A stretch of DNA of 64,000 nucleotides, from positions 345,059 through 409,058 of the forward strand of contig WELA01013853.1 in assembly GCA_009602735.1 (NCBI GenBank), written 5' to 3'. The position numbers and the translations under genes were made by a program. Every line of letters starts with the position of its first letter. Position 1 is the stretch's first letter. Below, piece after piece: positions 33,801 to 45,571 of the stretch. Under the pieces are notes generated by a model. The model searched no databases. It was not told where the DNA came from and saw only the letters and a program-made list of their open reading frames with translations. The stretch is from Mesotaenium endlicherianum. Its lineage: Eukaryota; Streptophyta; Zygnematophyceae; Zygnematales; Mesotaeniaceae.

Positions 33801-34519
33801 AGGGTCCTCTCGGCTTGAAATTCTACTGCCTGCGCTGATTCTGAACAAGTCCCAACGCCATAGGTACTGGACCTTGTTTACTCGTGCTTGGCACTTGAGA
33901 ACCAAATTGTAGATGTCCTCCAAAGTTGTGGCTGCCCCACTGCCTCTGACTATACTCCACAACGTTGACCCTTGTTGCCAATGCCATCATTTCTCCAAGA
34001 CTAGTAGGGTCCTTGAGTGCCACTTCCCTCGCCACAGTTGGCTTGAGTCCCCTTTTGAACTTGTCCATCATCTCCAACTCATGCATGGATGGACATTGAA
34101 GTACCAGCTCGTTGAAGCGCGAAACATACTCCTCAACGCTTTCTTGCTGACGAAGGCGCACCAATAGATCTCGAGCGGTAGCCTCGGGTGCAATAGGTTG
34201 AAATTGAAACTTCAAGCCTTCAAATAGCTGATCAATAGTAGCAGGAACTCCAGACAGCTGCTCTTCTTGTTCATACCAAGCTCGAGCACTCTTTCGTCGA
34301 AACGGCGTTCCCCATAACAACTCGCACCATTCTCTCCACCTCCGCACGCATATTTTGTTGAAACTGGGTGTAGACTTCTCCTCCAATTGCATTTGCCATT
34401 TGCCTCAGCATCGCCTGCATTTCTTGTTGCTCTCTGGTTGTCGTTGGTGCTGCCTGCTGCCCCGCGCGCTCAACATGCTCGACATGTTTGCCTCCTCCAG
34501 CTGCCGGCTGCGACTCCAT
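33801..34519 (-). pseudogene. gag of C1
   Basis: Starts with MESQPAAGGGKHVEHVER at 34,519, about 40 bp from the LTR. The Gln-rich helix (QEMQAMLRQMANAIGGEVYT) and the retrotransposon-Gag core (AWYEQEEQLSGV, LRQQESVEEYVSRFNELVLQ, MDKFKRGLKPTVAREVAL) are clear. The zinc-knuckle region near 33,790 is decayed. C2 and C3 hold the same protein. Confidence 0.88.
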
Positions 34520-34542
34520 AATATAATATGCAAACTAGCCCA

Positions 34543-34554
34543 GCTCCGATACCA
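34543..34554 (-). promoter_or_regulatory. Primer-binding site of C1
   Basis: gctccgatacca, the complement of tggtatcggagc, lies two bases from the 5' LTR. It is the same site as in B1. C2 (49,384-49,395) and C3 (63,554-63,565) have it at the equivalent place. Confidence 0.85.
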
Positions 34555-34556
34555 GA

Positions 34557-35298
34557 TGAAAGGGGAAGAGTGCCCTAGTGGAAGCGTAGTAACTCACGAG
34601 GAAAGGAACTAGTTGCAATCATACTTAAGAATGCAACGGCATATCACTAAGAAAGCTTAGGAAAACTACTCAACATTTTGAGTAGCAAGAAATTGCTCAC
34701 AAATGATGTAGGATGAAAGGCCTTGTCATTACAAACCCGTAGAAATTTACAGAAGTGAAAATTGATAAGAAACAAAGAAGTTATGCCTATTTACAATTTT
34801 CTGCCTAAGTGCTCCTCCCTAGGAGGAAGCTACGGATTTTCCTAAGTGTTTGTCAAATCGTCCCTTCCAGAATATTCGTGAGTGAGCCAGATCAGTCTAA
34901 TCTGACGTGTCGGGCTGAATTGACGTCCACATACATGCATCGACATTACTAGAATATTCTATCTTAGACGCGCTAGGCTAAATCGAAACTTCTAGGTAAA
35001 TNTGGGTAAATCGACGTAGTCGGCACTCCGCGTCAGCCGAAATTACATGAAGGTTAACGGGCCAGATCGCTCGACGCTGTCGGTCAATCCGACGGTCGCG
35101 CTCACCGCGAATTAAGGACAGTCGTCAACCGACCTCAAAACTAATTAAACTTTGGAAATCCATAACTGTCTCAATACTTGACCAAATTTGATGAACTTCA
35201 TATCAAAATGACCACAAAAATGCACTCTACATTACTATACAATCAAAACATACTTTCATGAAACTCAAAAATGCGCTTTATAAACCTATGATCTTACA
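34557..35298 (-). repeat. 5' LTR of C1
   Basis: 742 bp, matching 29,385-30,124. It includes one unread base (n at 35,002) beside a short repeat 'ggtaaat', probably an assembly uncertainty. It is followed by the acttc duplication. Confidence 0.92.
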
Positions 35299-36725
35299 AC
35301 TTCTGCCTGTCCTCCTGCAACTAGCTGCTGCTCCTCAAGCTGTACCCGAGCTCCCTTTGGAGATGTAGCCAGTCCAGGATGCACTCCTTCCGGCAATGCA
35401 GCCAGTCCAGGCTGCACTGCTACCTCCTCTTCCAGATCTTCTGGAACATACCCCTCACTTTGGTTGGAGTTCACAGGATCCATCACCCTCTTGTTGAGGA
35501 CAACATCCCGGCTCACAACCACTTCACCAGTCCTGACATTTAGGACCCGGAATTTCTTGCTCTCATATGCATACCCCACATACACACATTTCTCCGCCTT
35601 TGGCTGCAGCTTGTTCCTCTTCTCAACGAGGATATGAGACCACACCTCAGAACCAAACGCTCTGAGTTCGTGCACAGGCAATTCTTCCAGTTATAAACTT
35701 CTTCTGGAATCTTCTCTTTAAGAGATAAAGATGGCAACCTGGCAGTGACATATGCTGCTGTCTTCACTGTCTCAGCCCACAGGCTCACATGCATGTCTGC
35801 AGCAAACAGCACAGCCCTTGTTGACTCAATCAGCGTCCTGTTCTTCCTCTCTGCCACCCCATTTTGCTGGGAAGAGTAGGCCACCGTGTGTTGATACCTG
35901 ATTCCCTCCTCCTTCAGGCACTTTGAGGAGTACCCATTCACATACTCTCCTCCGTTGTCTGTCTTCAGGGTCTTAATCTTCCTCCTACTCTGGTTCTCCA
36001 CCACTGCCTTGTACTCCAAGAACTTCTCAAATGCCCGGTTCTTGTGCTTCATGAAGTACACCTCTGTCTTCCGAGAATAGTCATCAGTAAAGGTGATGTA
36101 CATCTTATTTCCTGTTCTCTTGGCTGCTGTGCTGGCAGGCCCCCACACGTCTGAATGGACCAACTCCAAGGACTCTGTGGCCCTCTTTACCTCTCCTCCT
36201 CTTGGAGATGCTGCTCTTGACTGTTTTCCCATGTGGCACCCTTTGCAGAACTCCAAGCTCTGCTCACTGAAATCTGGTAGTCCTCCCTGCTTATCCTTTT
36301 ACATCTTCTACAACTTCTACTTTCTGATATGTCCTAGTCTCTGATGCCACAGGTGGATGTCTCCACTCTTCTTCTCTGCAACCTGGGCCACTCCTGCTGA
36401 GTCAACTACTTTGGCCCCTAGGGCCTGCAGTCCACGCACCACCTCAGCTTCACACTTCAATTGGAACAAACTTCCCTTGAGTGTTGTCTTATGTGCCTTC
36501 AGGACAAATTCTCCCTTTTTAGTAAAAACTGAGCAGGCAAAACTTTCAAACACCACCTTGTTCCCCAGTGTAGTAGTCTTGGGCACAAATAACAAGTTCT
36601 TCACTAAGCCAGGGGTGTGCAAAACATCGTGCATTGTGAATTCCACCGCTTTCTTCCAATCTTCAAATGCACAAGTATCTTCCCTCTGCCAATCCCTTGC
36701 AGCAAATTTCCATCTCCCACTCTGA
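35299..36725 (-). pseudogene. Integrase and pre-integrase region of copia element D
   Basis: The pre-integrase segment has MHDVLHTPGLVKNLLFVPK and the HLWHQRLGHI zinc-binding block (about 36,330-36,640). The catalytic core shows ESLELVHSDVWGP, ITFTDDYSRKTEVYF, LKTDNGGEYVN and QQNGVAERKNRT (about 35,800-36,170), the copia rve signatures. A C-terminal segment with WSHILVEKRNKLQPKAEKC (about 35,570-35,640) follows. C1 is inserted directly after it. Confidence 0.88.
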
Positions 36726-36751
36726 TAGGAACAAGCTCACACAGCTTGTAA

Positions 36752-37711
36752 TCATACAAGAGATCTCTCCGTGACGTGCAGTGCCTGGAGGCTCCTGAGT
36801 CTTACATACCACATGTTCCCATCTTCCTCTTCAGCACATGTGTATGCTTCATCAACAGTGACAGCATGTGCATTCTCCTCATGGATACGAGAGGATGTAC
36901 CTTCACTCTTCCTCTGTGGGCAATTCCTGGCAATGTGGCCCTTCTCATCACATCTGTAACAGACGAAGTCTGTGCAGCTCGATGCCAAATGCCCAGGCTT
37001 TCCACAGTGATAGCACGTCCTCACTCCTCCCCTGCCTCTTCCTCCTTGATGGCCACCTCTGCTGGATGACCCTCCTCCTTTTCGACTTGTGCTGGCCAAA
37101 TTCAAATCCTCCATTTGCAGAGACAGATCCGCTGCTACTGATTTCTTCACTCTAACCATCTCCATCTCCTTTTCACTGTTCAGCAGTTTGGTCTTCACCA
37201 CTCTCAGTTTCATGGCATTCACATCCATGTTCAGGAGCACCTTCTTTGTCATATTGAACTCAGGTGTCAGTCCCATCAGCAATTGAATCACTTGGTCTGC
37301 CTCTGCTACCTCAGCTTCAATAGCTTGCATGTCTTGACTTAACTTCAGCGTACGGGTGAAGTACCCCTGTATGCCTTCTCCATCTTCCATTGCAAACTGA
37401 TTGAACTGCCTCTTGTAGATCTGCTTGCTGGCTGTGCTGACTGACTGATGAAATGTCTTCAATGCATCCCACACTTCTCTACTGGTTGTCAATCTGCACA
37501 CTCTCAGCAGAGGCTCCGTCCCCAAGCTCTTGATTAGGAGGAAGATGGCATGTGCCTCCTTTCTCTTCCACTTCGCACGCTCCTTCTCTCTTGTCGTCAC
37601 ATCTGCTGCTGAGGCTCCTGCTGCCAACTCTACTGGCAACGTATGTGTCCCGAGAACAATGTCCTTCAACTCGTACCGTGCTAATTGCGCCATACACTTC
37701 ATTGACCACAC
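36752..37711 (-). pseudogene. gag of copia element D
   Basis: About 320 residues of a UBN2-type copia Gag. It has AHAIFLLIKSLGTEPLLRV, TSREVWDALKTFHQSVST and QLLMGLTPEFNMTKKVLL. A Gly/Arg-rich stretch precedes two CCHC knuckles (CYHCGKPGHLASSC and CYRCDEKGHIARNC) at about 36,920-37,015. It sits about 60 bp from the 5' LTR, as expected. Confidence 0.9.
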
Positions 37712-37771
37712 AAGTACCTTGTACTCTTCCCATCAAAGTGCGGCATCCTCAAATCGCCTACTCCGCTACCA

Positions 37772-38247
37772 TGTTGTAAATCCTCTTCTTCCATCTCTTC
37801 TTCTTACCGCACTTTCTTTCAGCTGGTCACACAGGTAGCTTCTTCTTCTTTCAAGTCACACAGACTTAGCTGGTCACACAGACAGCTTCCTTCAGTCACA
37901 CAGACAAGGCCACACCTGTAGCAGATCAAGCACGTAGCATAGATGTTGCACACACACTTTCTTTGGAGACTCTTCTTCTTTCTTACACTCAAGAGTTCAC
38001 CATACATCGTCTTTCACAGCGCCTATATTCACTTGGCGGGCTGCTCACCTACCTCACACTCATCGACACTTCAGACCTAATGTCAAACTACCCTGCACTT
38101 CTACACAATTAACACAATGTTAACACATCGACGGTCCACCCACTTTGACTATAATACAAGTCTACTGTATGCATCGACACACACACACACATGCGAGCCC
38201 ACAAAACCGACACTAGCACATAGAGTGAGGAGTGCCTATTTACAACA
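37772..38247 (-). repeat. 5' LTR of copia element D
   Basis: 476 bp, plus-strand reading TGTTGTAAATCC to ATTTACAACA. The adjoining ctccgctacca (37,761-37,771), complement of tggtagcggag, is a likely primer-binding site. The LTR is rich in 'cacacagac' words and in TCTTCTT. Confidence 0.9.
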
Positions 38248-38250
38248 GTA

Positions 38251-38365
38251 TGTAATGATTGTGTTGTATTATATTCGTTTGCTTATACTTTAATGCTTTT
38301 GAAAATATTTGGAGAAGTACTGTGTGGATCCAAGGGTGAATAGCTGCTCTAGAGACTTGGTTCAT
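38251..38365 (+). repeat. F0: left part of a family F LTR
   Basis: Matches the first 115 bp of the F1 LTR (39,724-39,838) in diverged form. The match resumes at 39,682-39,723 after E2, so F0 is an LTR split by the E2 insertion. Confidence 0.8.
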
Positions 38366-39681
38366 TGTAATGAATCAGTTCATTATTTATTTAATTAATT
38401 GCATATATAAATATAACACTAAATAAATATTATGTCTATATACTCACATGTGCGAGTTCATCTAAATGAATGTATGTCGATGTAATGCAAGTTTACTTAC
38501 TTTGTCAAAAAGGTCAGCAGGATGACTTTTGTACCATAGTGTAGTTTGCTGACTTTGTTGAAAAGGTCAGCAAGATGACTTTTGTATCATAGTGTGGTTT
38601 GCTGACATTGTTGAAAAGGTCAGCAGGATGACTTTTGTATCATAGTATAGTTTGCTGAGATTTATATATCAGTTATATACAGGATATAATATCAGGAGGA
38701 TGACATATAGTAAGCTCGCTTGATATTAGTCAATATACTTAGCTTCAGTACGCTGAGGATAGACATATTCATTTAGATTGTTATTTGTAGATTGGCACAT
38801 GTGACCGCAGTATACTGAAAGTCGGGAGGTCGACTGAGATTCGGTAAACCGATGACCTACCAGTGTGGTTAACTCCTGGGTAGGCGGAGCCGTCGTCAGT
38901 CAACCGAACAGTTAGGACTTCAGTCAACCGACCAATTAATATGGTCGTTATACCTAGATCCGTGGGTCCCAACTTAACGGGTTTCCCACGAAACGGCGCA
39001 CCTTGCGCCGTGGTCAACCAGGTGGTCACTAGGTACATAGCAGGCTGGGATCTCGTGGTCCCTCATTCTGGACAGTAGGCTTTACAGTCGGATTTCTACT
39101 TGCAAGTGATGTGTGCACTTTTTGGGTTCGTTCTAATGACCAGCCTTCACGGAAATTGCCATGGCTGCTTCGTTTGCGCTCCATTTGGAGCGAACTAGGA
39201 CTTTTCGGAAAGGTCTCGTCAAGATGCATCCGTTGCCGTTAAGTTTGCTCAATTTAAAGTAGTATTGACAGAGTTATGCCCTCTGACATTTTGGGGTCAC
39301 ACAGCGGACAGATTCCATGGTTTTTGCACCTAAGTCAGTGGGATGTGTTTGAGCTACTTTATGGTCATCTGAATGAGAGCGCCTTTGCTATTCAGTCCCC
39401 TGATGTCGTGTATGTGCTTACACATGCTTGTATGCCTGGTAGGCAAGAGGTCAGGAGTTTCTAAAGGAGAAGCTCTAGTCCTCAAGCTCGCCTCTTTCTT
39501 GTGCCTTGTATTCGTGTGCAACTATGGCACACTACGATAAGTGAGTCAAGGGCTATAGATGAGTAAACGGAATTCATTATAAGGGTGAACATCGCTCCCT
39601 GATTTCACACGCTTCCACCTATCTCTGATCTTATATATTTAAATGAAATATATTAATCTTGAATAAGCAAGATTCATTTCA
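38366..39681 (+). repeat. E2: solo LTR of family E
   Basis: 1.3 kb from TGTAATGAATC to GATTCATTTCA, in the opposite orientation to E1. No primer-binding site follows. The left flank ttcat and right flank gtcac are a degraded target duplication (three of five bases). Three near-copies of 'aggtcagcaggatgacttttgta' lie at 38,509-38,650. Confidence 0.8.
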
Positions 39682-39723
39682 GTCACGTACTTTGAACCTT
39701 CTAAGGCATTTTTGAAGTTAGAG
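39682..39723 (+). repeat. F0: continuation of the split F LTR, ending at F1
   Basis: 'ctttgaaccttctaaggcatttttgaag' type sequence matches 39,842-39,878 in the F1 LTR. It ends exactly where F1 begins. Confidence 0.75.
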
Positions 39724-40225
39724 TGTAGTGATTTAAGTTTTATTATATTAGTTTGCTTTTATTGTAATGCTTTTGAATATACTCAAAGTAGTATTGTGTG
39801 GATTCAAGTGTGAATAGATGCTCTGGTGGCTTAGTTCATGTCCTTTGAACCTTCTAAGGCATTTTCGAAGTTAGAGGAAGAACCTAGAAGAACTCCGTGT
39901 GGCAAAAGTCAAATGTGCCAATTTTGGGTCAAAAGAACATGTGTACATTATTCACGGAAGAGGTGGAAAGTTTTGGGATGTGTTGGGTGCAAACACATCA
40001 ACATGCACCTTCCTAGAAATTACTTATGTAGCAAGTATATAATAAGAGCTAGAACATAGAAAGGTATTCGAGTAGCACTCTTGTACTTGCCAAATTCCAA
40101 AAATATATTAACTTTCGAGAAGCCATCTCTCTTTCAAGAAGCTATTACTTGTGTTCAAAGATCCTTGTCTTGAATAGATAAAGTATTGCATTTCACTAAG
40201 TACATTATCTATCTGTTTCACTACG
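39724..40225 (+). repeat. 5' LTR of F1
   Basis: 502 bp beginning TGTAGTGATTT and ending TTTCACTACG. It matches 45,572-46,076. Confidence 0.9.
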
Positions 40226-40226
40226 G

Positions 40227-40238
40227 TGGTATTGGAGC
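40227..40238 (+). promoter_or_regulatory. Primer-binding site of F1
   Basis: tggtattggagc, one base after the LTR, is of methionine-tRNA type. Confidence 0.8.
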
Positions 40239-40262
40239 TAGGCACTTTGGTAGCACAAGAAG

Positions 40263-41462
40263 ATGGCCGATCCAAAAGACCAACAGCAAGCTTTTGAAGG
40301 AAGCACGTCATCTCCAAGAGACCCTCCTCCATTGCCAATGGGAGAGCCCACTCAAGAAAATCTGCAACAACAAAAAACACCACAAGGAGGAGCACCGTCA
40401 TATCCCGTAACAGCCGCTAAGTTGACCCCACCACAAGGAGTTCCCGCAAATGAGTGGGCAGCCTTTCTAATGACCGTCCACAACCAAGTGGGCTTGGCCA
40501 CCTATGAAGCAACCGTGCAAGCGTCAAGAGAAGCTATGGCTGCCATGGTTGCCCCTGTTGCAAGCACTGCTCAAAATCCAGCCCCGGCACAAGCACCTCC
40601 ACAAAAGCCTACGAGAGCAAGAAAACTTATCTAGCCCGGCAAACCCGACACTTTTAACCCCGGGAAAGGTGCCAACCTGAATTTATGGCTCTACCAAGTG
40701 GAGACGTACCTCGCATTCCTTGAAGTACCCGAGGAGGACTACGTTCCCTTTGCCTTTACCTTACTTAGAGGAGCAGCAACATCATGGTGGCATAACTATC
40801 AAGCGACTATATATCAAGCTACGGCGCACCCCGTGTTCGGCTAAGAGCCCCCTCCATCATATGCAAGATGGGCAAATTTTTGTGAGGCCCTCAAGAAGCA
40901 ATTCAAACCCATTAATGCGGAGAAGATTGCCTCAGGAAAGCTCCACCATCCGAAGCAAACGACGTCCGTTCAAGAGTATACATCCAGATTTCACGCCCTC
41001 ACTCTTGAGATCCCCAACATGTCTCTTGAGGGAAAGATGGATCGCTACATCTTTGGCCTCAAACCCAAGGTGGCAAAGGAAGTGGAATTACGCAACTTGA
41101 CAAACTTCTCAAAGATATTTGAAGTGGCTCAAAAGGTGGATACCTTGGATTTCAAGCACTCCTTGCCTTCATCATCACGGGCACCGGCGACGCGGGTGTA
41201 CGCAGTCCCTTCCACATTCGAATCAGGACCCACACCCATGGAAATCGGAGTCATTGAAATGGACCCCGCGGCTGCCCGGAAGAGGGGAAGACCCTCCAAT
41301 GACACTTATGATGCAAGAAACCAGCAAGGAGTGAAAGCAAGACACTCTCGGGCTGAAAAAGAAGCTCTTATGACGATTGGACTATGTTTTTATTGTGAGG
41401 AAAAGGGCCATCGCACACTCTCATGCCCCAAAAAGTTGTCAAAAAACGGACAGCGCCGGTAG
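40263..41462 (+). pseudogene. gag of F1
   Basis: Starts MADPKDQQQAFEGST shortly after the LTR. A Pro/Gln-rich leader, the retrotransposon-Gag core (about 40,640-41,120, ending with MDRYIFGLKPKVAKEVEL) and one CCHC knuckle, [14 protein letters not shown] (about 41,383-41,424), are visible. It is broken. Confidence 0.85.
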
Positions 41463-44400
41463 GCCAGGAGCCTACCACCCCAAGACCCACTTCACGAGAA
41501 GACAACAAGCCAAGTGAGGTGGAGACCCCCGTTGAAGACAACGTTCCAGCCCCAATGAGTTTGAGAGGTTACCTTGGAGGAGAGAAGGTCCACATCTTGG
41601 TGGGTAGCGGAGCTGAAGGCAACTTCATCGCTGCAGATTTTGCCACCAAGCACGGCATTACTATGCGAACTCTTGACCACGACGAGGAGATTATGATGCC
41701 CGACGAAGTCTCCTACACTTACCCTTCTAAGAAGACGTACCCCTTGTCACTCTCTATCAAGTCCTTCAAGAATAGAGTAGTATTCTCCCCCATGCAATTG
41801 GGCAAGTACGGCGTCATCCTAGGGACGCCTTGGTTGACCAAGCACAATCCCCAAGTTGATTGGAGGGACAGTACTATCAAGATCAAGAGCGACATCACTT
41901 CAAGAATCTGTATTTTGCGCGCAATCCCTTTGCCCAAGGGCGTACCCCCCAAGAGATTTGTAGATCACAAGATAGAGTTGGAGCCCGGAAGCAAGCCCAT
42001 CTCTCGGCCTACGTTCAAAATGTCAAACACAAAGCTAGACAAAGTCAAGAAGAAAATCAAGGAGCTATTGGAGCATAGCTTCATTCGACCTAGCAAGTCG
42101 CCATTTGGAGCCCCGGTGCTATTTGTCAAGAAGAAGGATGGTACCTTGAGGATGTGTGTGGACTATCGCGCCCTCAACAAGATCACCATCAAGAATTGAT
42201 ACCCGCTGCCGCGCATGGATGAGCTCATGGACCGGCTGGTTGGAGCCAAGAAGCGGCTACCACCAGATTCGCATCGTTGAACCTGACATAGAAAAGACGG
42301 CATTCAGGACAAGATATGGACGTTTTGTGTTTATGGTCCTCCCATTTTGACTCACCAACGCGCCAACAACTTTCATGACTATGATGAACACCATATTTCA
42401 GCCCATGTTGGACAAATTTGTGATGGTATTCATCGATGACATCCTTATCTACAGCAAGACCCTTGAAGAGCATGCGAGACACTTGAAAGAAGTCCTTGAA
42501 GTATTGAAGCAAAACAAGCTATTTGCAAAGGAGTCAAATTGCAAGTTTGCCAAACAAGAAGTGGAGTTCTTAGGTCTCCACGTGGCTGCCGATGGCATCA
42601 AGATGGACCCCAAGAAGACCACGGTGGTGGAGGAATGGCCAACCTCCACTACCAAGAAAGAACTCCAATCATTCTTGGAATTTGTCAATTGGTACAGGAG
42701 ATTAATCCAGAGCTTCTCGCACATAGCAACCCCCCTGACAGATTTACTCAAGAAGGACAAACCATATTTTTGGACCAAGAAAGAGGAGGAGCATGCCAAC
42801 AACTGAAGCAAAGATTGACGACATCCCCGGTGCTCACACTCCCAAGACCAGACCGAGATTGGCCCTTCCACGTTATCATCAATGCATCTTCGCATGCAAT
42901 AGGAGCAATCCTGCTCCAAGTCCAAGGCAAAGGACTGCAACCCATTGCCTACGAGTCAAGGAAGTTAAATCCAGCCGAGCATAATTATACAACCACGGAG
43001 GGAGAGGTGTTGGCAATTATAGTATTATACATGCCTTGAAGGTTTGGTGCTGCTACGTTGAAGGACGCAAGGTGCAGGTCACTGCAGACCACGAGGCGTT
43101 GAAGCATCTTCAGACGCAGCCGTATCTCTCAAGGAGACAAGCAAAATGGAGTGAATACCTGCAACAATACAACATTGAGATCCAACTCGGGAAGACAGAT
43201 CCAGCTGACCCCCTTTCAGGACTACAAGTGAACTCGGTTATGATAACCTTGCATACGGATTTGGAGGCAAGATTTTCAGCCGCGTATGAAAGAGACCACA
43301 AGAACAGAGAAGCGGCCTTGGACCCATACACTAAGCAAGAAGGCAATCATTGGGTCAGGCAAGACACGGGCCAGAGATGTGTTCCTAACGACTTAGACCA
43401 CTGACTCTTGCTTCTACGAGAAGCACACGACAACCCTCTTGGAGGACTCTTAGGGATCCTCAAGACCACGGGCATTCTAGCCAGGATTTATTGCTGGCCA
43501 GGCGTGTCTAAGCAAGTCAAGGAGTACTGCAGGAGCTGTTACACATGCCAAAGAGTCAAGCCCTCATCAAAAAAGACAGGAGGACTCCTCCAACCACTAC
43601 CAATCCCGGAAAGGCAAAGGACGGACATCTCAATGGACCTTATTGTGGACCTGCCCGTGACACCTCGAGGCCATAATGCAAAACTAACGGTGGTGGACAA
43701 ACTTACCAAGATGGCTCATTTCATTCCCACTACGACCAAGGTTACAGCACCCTAGTCAGCAAGACTCATCTTTGACAACATCTTTCGACTCCATGGACTA
43801 CTATCAAGAATTATGTTGGATAGAGATCCAAGATTCACAAGCCATTTTTGGAAATACCTCTTCAAGAACTTGGGTACATTGCTGGATATGTACAGTGTCT
43901 ACCACCCGCAATCATATGGGCAAATAGAGTGTATGAATTGTACCCTAAAGATCTCTCAAAAGGCCTACGTGTCTACTCCGGACGAGGATTGGGATATGTT
44001 CTTGACCCCCTTGGAGTTTGCCTACAACAACACGACGCAGGCCTCTACCCAAGAGTCCCCATTCTTCCTCAACTATGGCTTGCATCCCACCACGCCACTG
44101 AGCTTCACGGCTGGCCATGATAAAGTACCTGCAACAACAGCTTTTTTGGAGACATTAGAAGCAGCCCTTACAGCAGCGAAGAAAGCTCTACAATAGACGC
44201 AAGATGCTCAAGCAAGAGTCGCAAACAGGTCCGGAAGAGAAATTACGTACAAAGTGGGTGACAACGTGTTACTATCATCCAAGAATATTTATCTGAACAA
44301 CAGGCCTGCCGGCAGCAAGTTCTCTCCCAAGTATTTGGGACCCTTCAAGATTATCCAGCAAGTCAACCCCGTTGCTTTCAAGCTAGAACTTCCCCAGACT

Positions 44401-44650
44401 ATGCACATCGACCCCGTATTCCACGCTTCCCTCTTCAAGCCAAATGCGCAACCGGACAACGAGTTCCCAGGACGAGTGACAACTCCACCAACCCCAACAA
44501 TAGCTAATGATCATTTGGAGTATGAAGTGGAAGACATATTGGCTATAAGAGGAGACAGCAACAATATTTAATCAAGTGGAAAGGATATCCAGATTCTGAG
44601 AATGGTTTGGTGGCGGTGCACTACCTTGACAACGTTCAGAGAAAGTTGAG
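41463..44650 (+). pseudogene. pol of F1 (protease, RT, RNase H, integrase, chromodomain-like end)
   Basis: The protease region ([20 protein letters not shown]) is at about 41,590-41,650. RT covers about 41,960-42,700 ([20 protein letters not shown] and [14 protein letters not shown]). RNase H is at about 42,800-43,100 (VIINASSHAIGAILLQ). Integrase, with its zinc finger (CYTCQRVKPSSKK), core (ISMDLIVDLP) and LDRDPRFTSHFW motif, covers about 43,400-44,200. A C-terminal SH3-like segment (DNVLLSSKNIYL) and a decayed chromodomain (YEVEDILAIR, then KWKGYPDSEN) reach about 44,640. The copy is broken. Confidence 0.87.
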
Positions 44651-45571
44651 GCGCTTCCATGCCGCCAACCCCCATCTTGGACCAGCCCCAAGTCTCTCTA
44701 CAAGAAGCCCGAAGACTTCAAGGAGGCAGCCTGCCACCATCAAGAAGCAGCAGAAGACCCCTTGGAGGCAGCCTGCAAGAACCAGTAAAAGAAAGAATAA
44801 ACATTAGGTACTCTTCTTTTCTCGCAGTTTCTGGGAAGAAAACCAAAATTGCTACTGCTGAAAAGTCTTTGCATGATAAACTCTGGAATGTTATGTGGCT
44901 ATAGTTTGTAAATAGATACTTTTTTTAAGATTAAGTTCGATCATTTTGGAGCTATGATCAGAGAGATAAAAATCTCTGAACACAAGGGGGTCAGGCTGCT
45001 GGCATTATTAGGGCAGAATATGCCTTCTGACATTGTGTCCTCCCCTGAATTTGGAATACTTTCAAACTCAAGACTATGGTAAAAGATCTTACTGCGCCCA
45101 TTTAGAGACTAACTTTGCAAAATTTCAAAAAGCATAGAAGGACTTATGATTTTCAAAAGTTCCTACACAGATTTGGAGGAGTGCCTTCTCTCTCTGCTCT
45201 GGACGACACTCCAGAAGTTAGAATGCTTTCAAATTTAGTGACCTGGTAGATGGATTTCAACGCGCACTGTTTGGCACTAAAACTTTCCAATTGAGAGCAA
45301 TTCTGTGCACGCTATAAATTTTTGAATCCGTGGCAGATTTAGGGCCAACTTGTACTATTTTCCTTATCATCAAGGAGGAGGCTAGCCAATAAGGTCACAC
45401 CACCCACAACCTTGCCTAGTCTACCTTACATGTATAACACCTGACTTGGCGCCTTTGACTAATCCTCTTTACATGTGTGGCTCCTAACTTGAAGCTGTTG
45501 ACTACCCTGCTGCACATGTGTAAGACCTGACTTGACGCACCAAGACGTCGCTTTTTCCATCGGGGGAGTGA
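44650..45571 (+). other. 3' non-coding part of F1
   Basis: Between the end of pol and the 3' LTR there is about 0.9 kb without a supported gene. It contains two near-copies of 'gaggcagcctgc' (44,733 and 44,765). Near 45,415-45,545 there are repeated words of the form 'acatgtgtaa.acctgacttg'. It ends in the purine-rich tract before the LTR. Confidence 0.6.

Larger units (their letters stand above)
29385..35298 (-). mobile_element. Full-length Ty3/gypsy chromovirus C1
   Basis: 5.9 kb, with LTRs at 29,385-30,124 (3') and 34,557-35,298 (5'). The target duplication acttc is at 29,380-29,384 and 35,299-35,303. The primer-binding site is at 34,543-34,554, and the purine tract (complement of tcatccctctcctc) is next to the 3' LTR. 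Domain order is Gag, protease, RT, RNase H, integrase, chromodomain. It is inserted in copia element D. The LTRs differ by several percent by eye. All parts are present, but it is broken at about half a dozen places. Family members C2 and C3 lie at 46,077-50,098 and 57,399-64,000. Confidence 0.93.
26570..38247 (-). mobile_element. Ty1/copia element D, carrying a solo LTR and gypsy C1 inside
   Basis: Minus-strand order is 5' LTR (38,247-37,772), Gag with two zinc knuckles, protease/pre-integrase segment, integrase, reverse transcriptase, RNase H and 3' LTR (about 27,031-26,570). Integrase before RT is the copia order. Two insertions split it: a D-type solo LTR (28,187-28,663) and element C1 (29,385-35,298). 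The outer end of the 3' LTR lacks its first few bases and is joined to a C LTR scrap. No target duplication is visible. The element is otherwise moderately preserved, with a handful of breaks. Confidence 0.9.

Noticed and set aside
25307-39681. A giant foldback or inverted-repeat DNA transposon with E repeats as ends
   Set aside because: E1 has a primer-binding site and E2 sits in an F LTR with its own degraded target duplication. They behave as separate LTRs.
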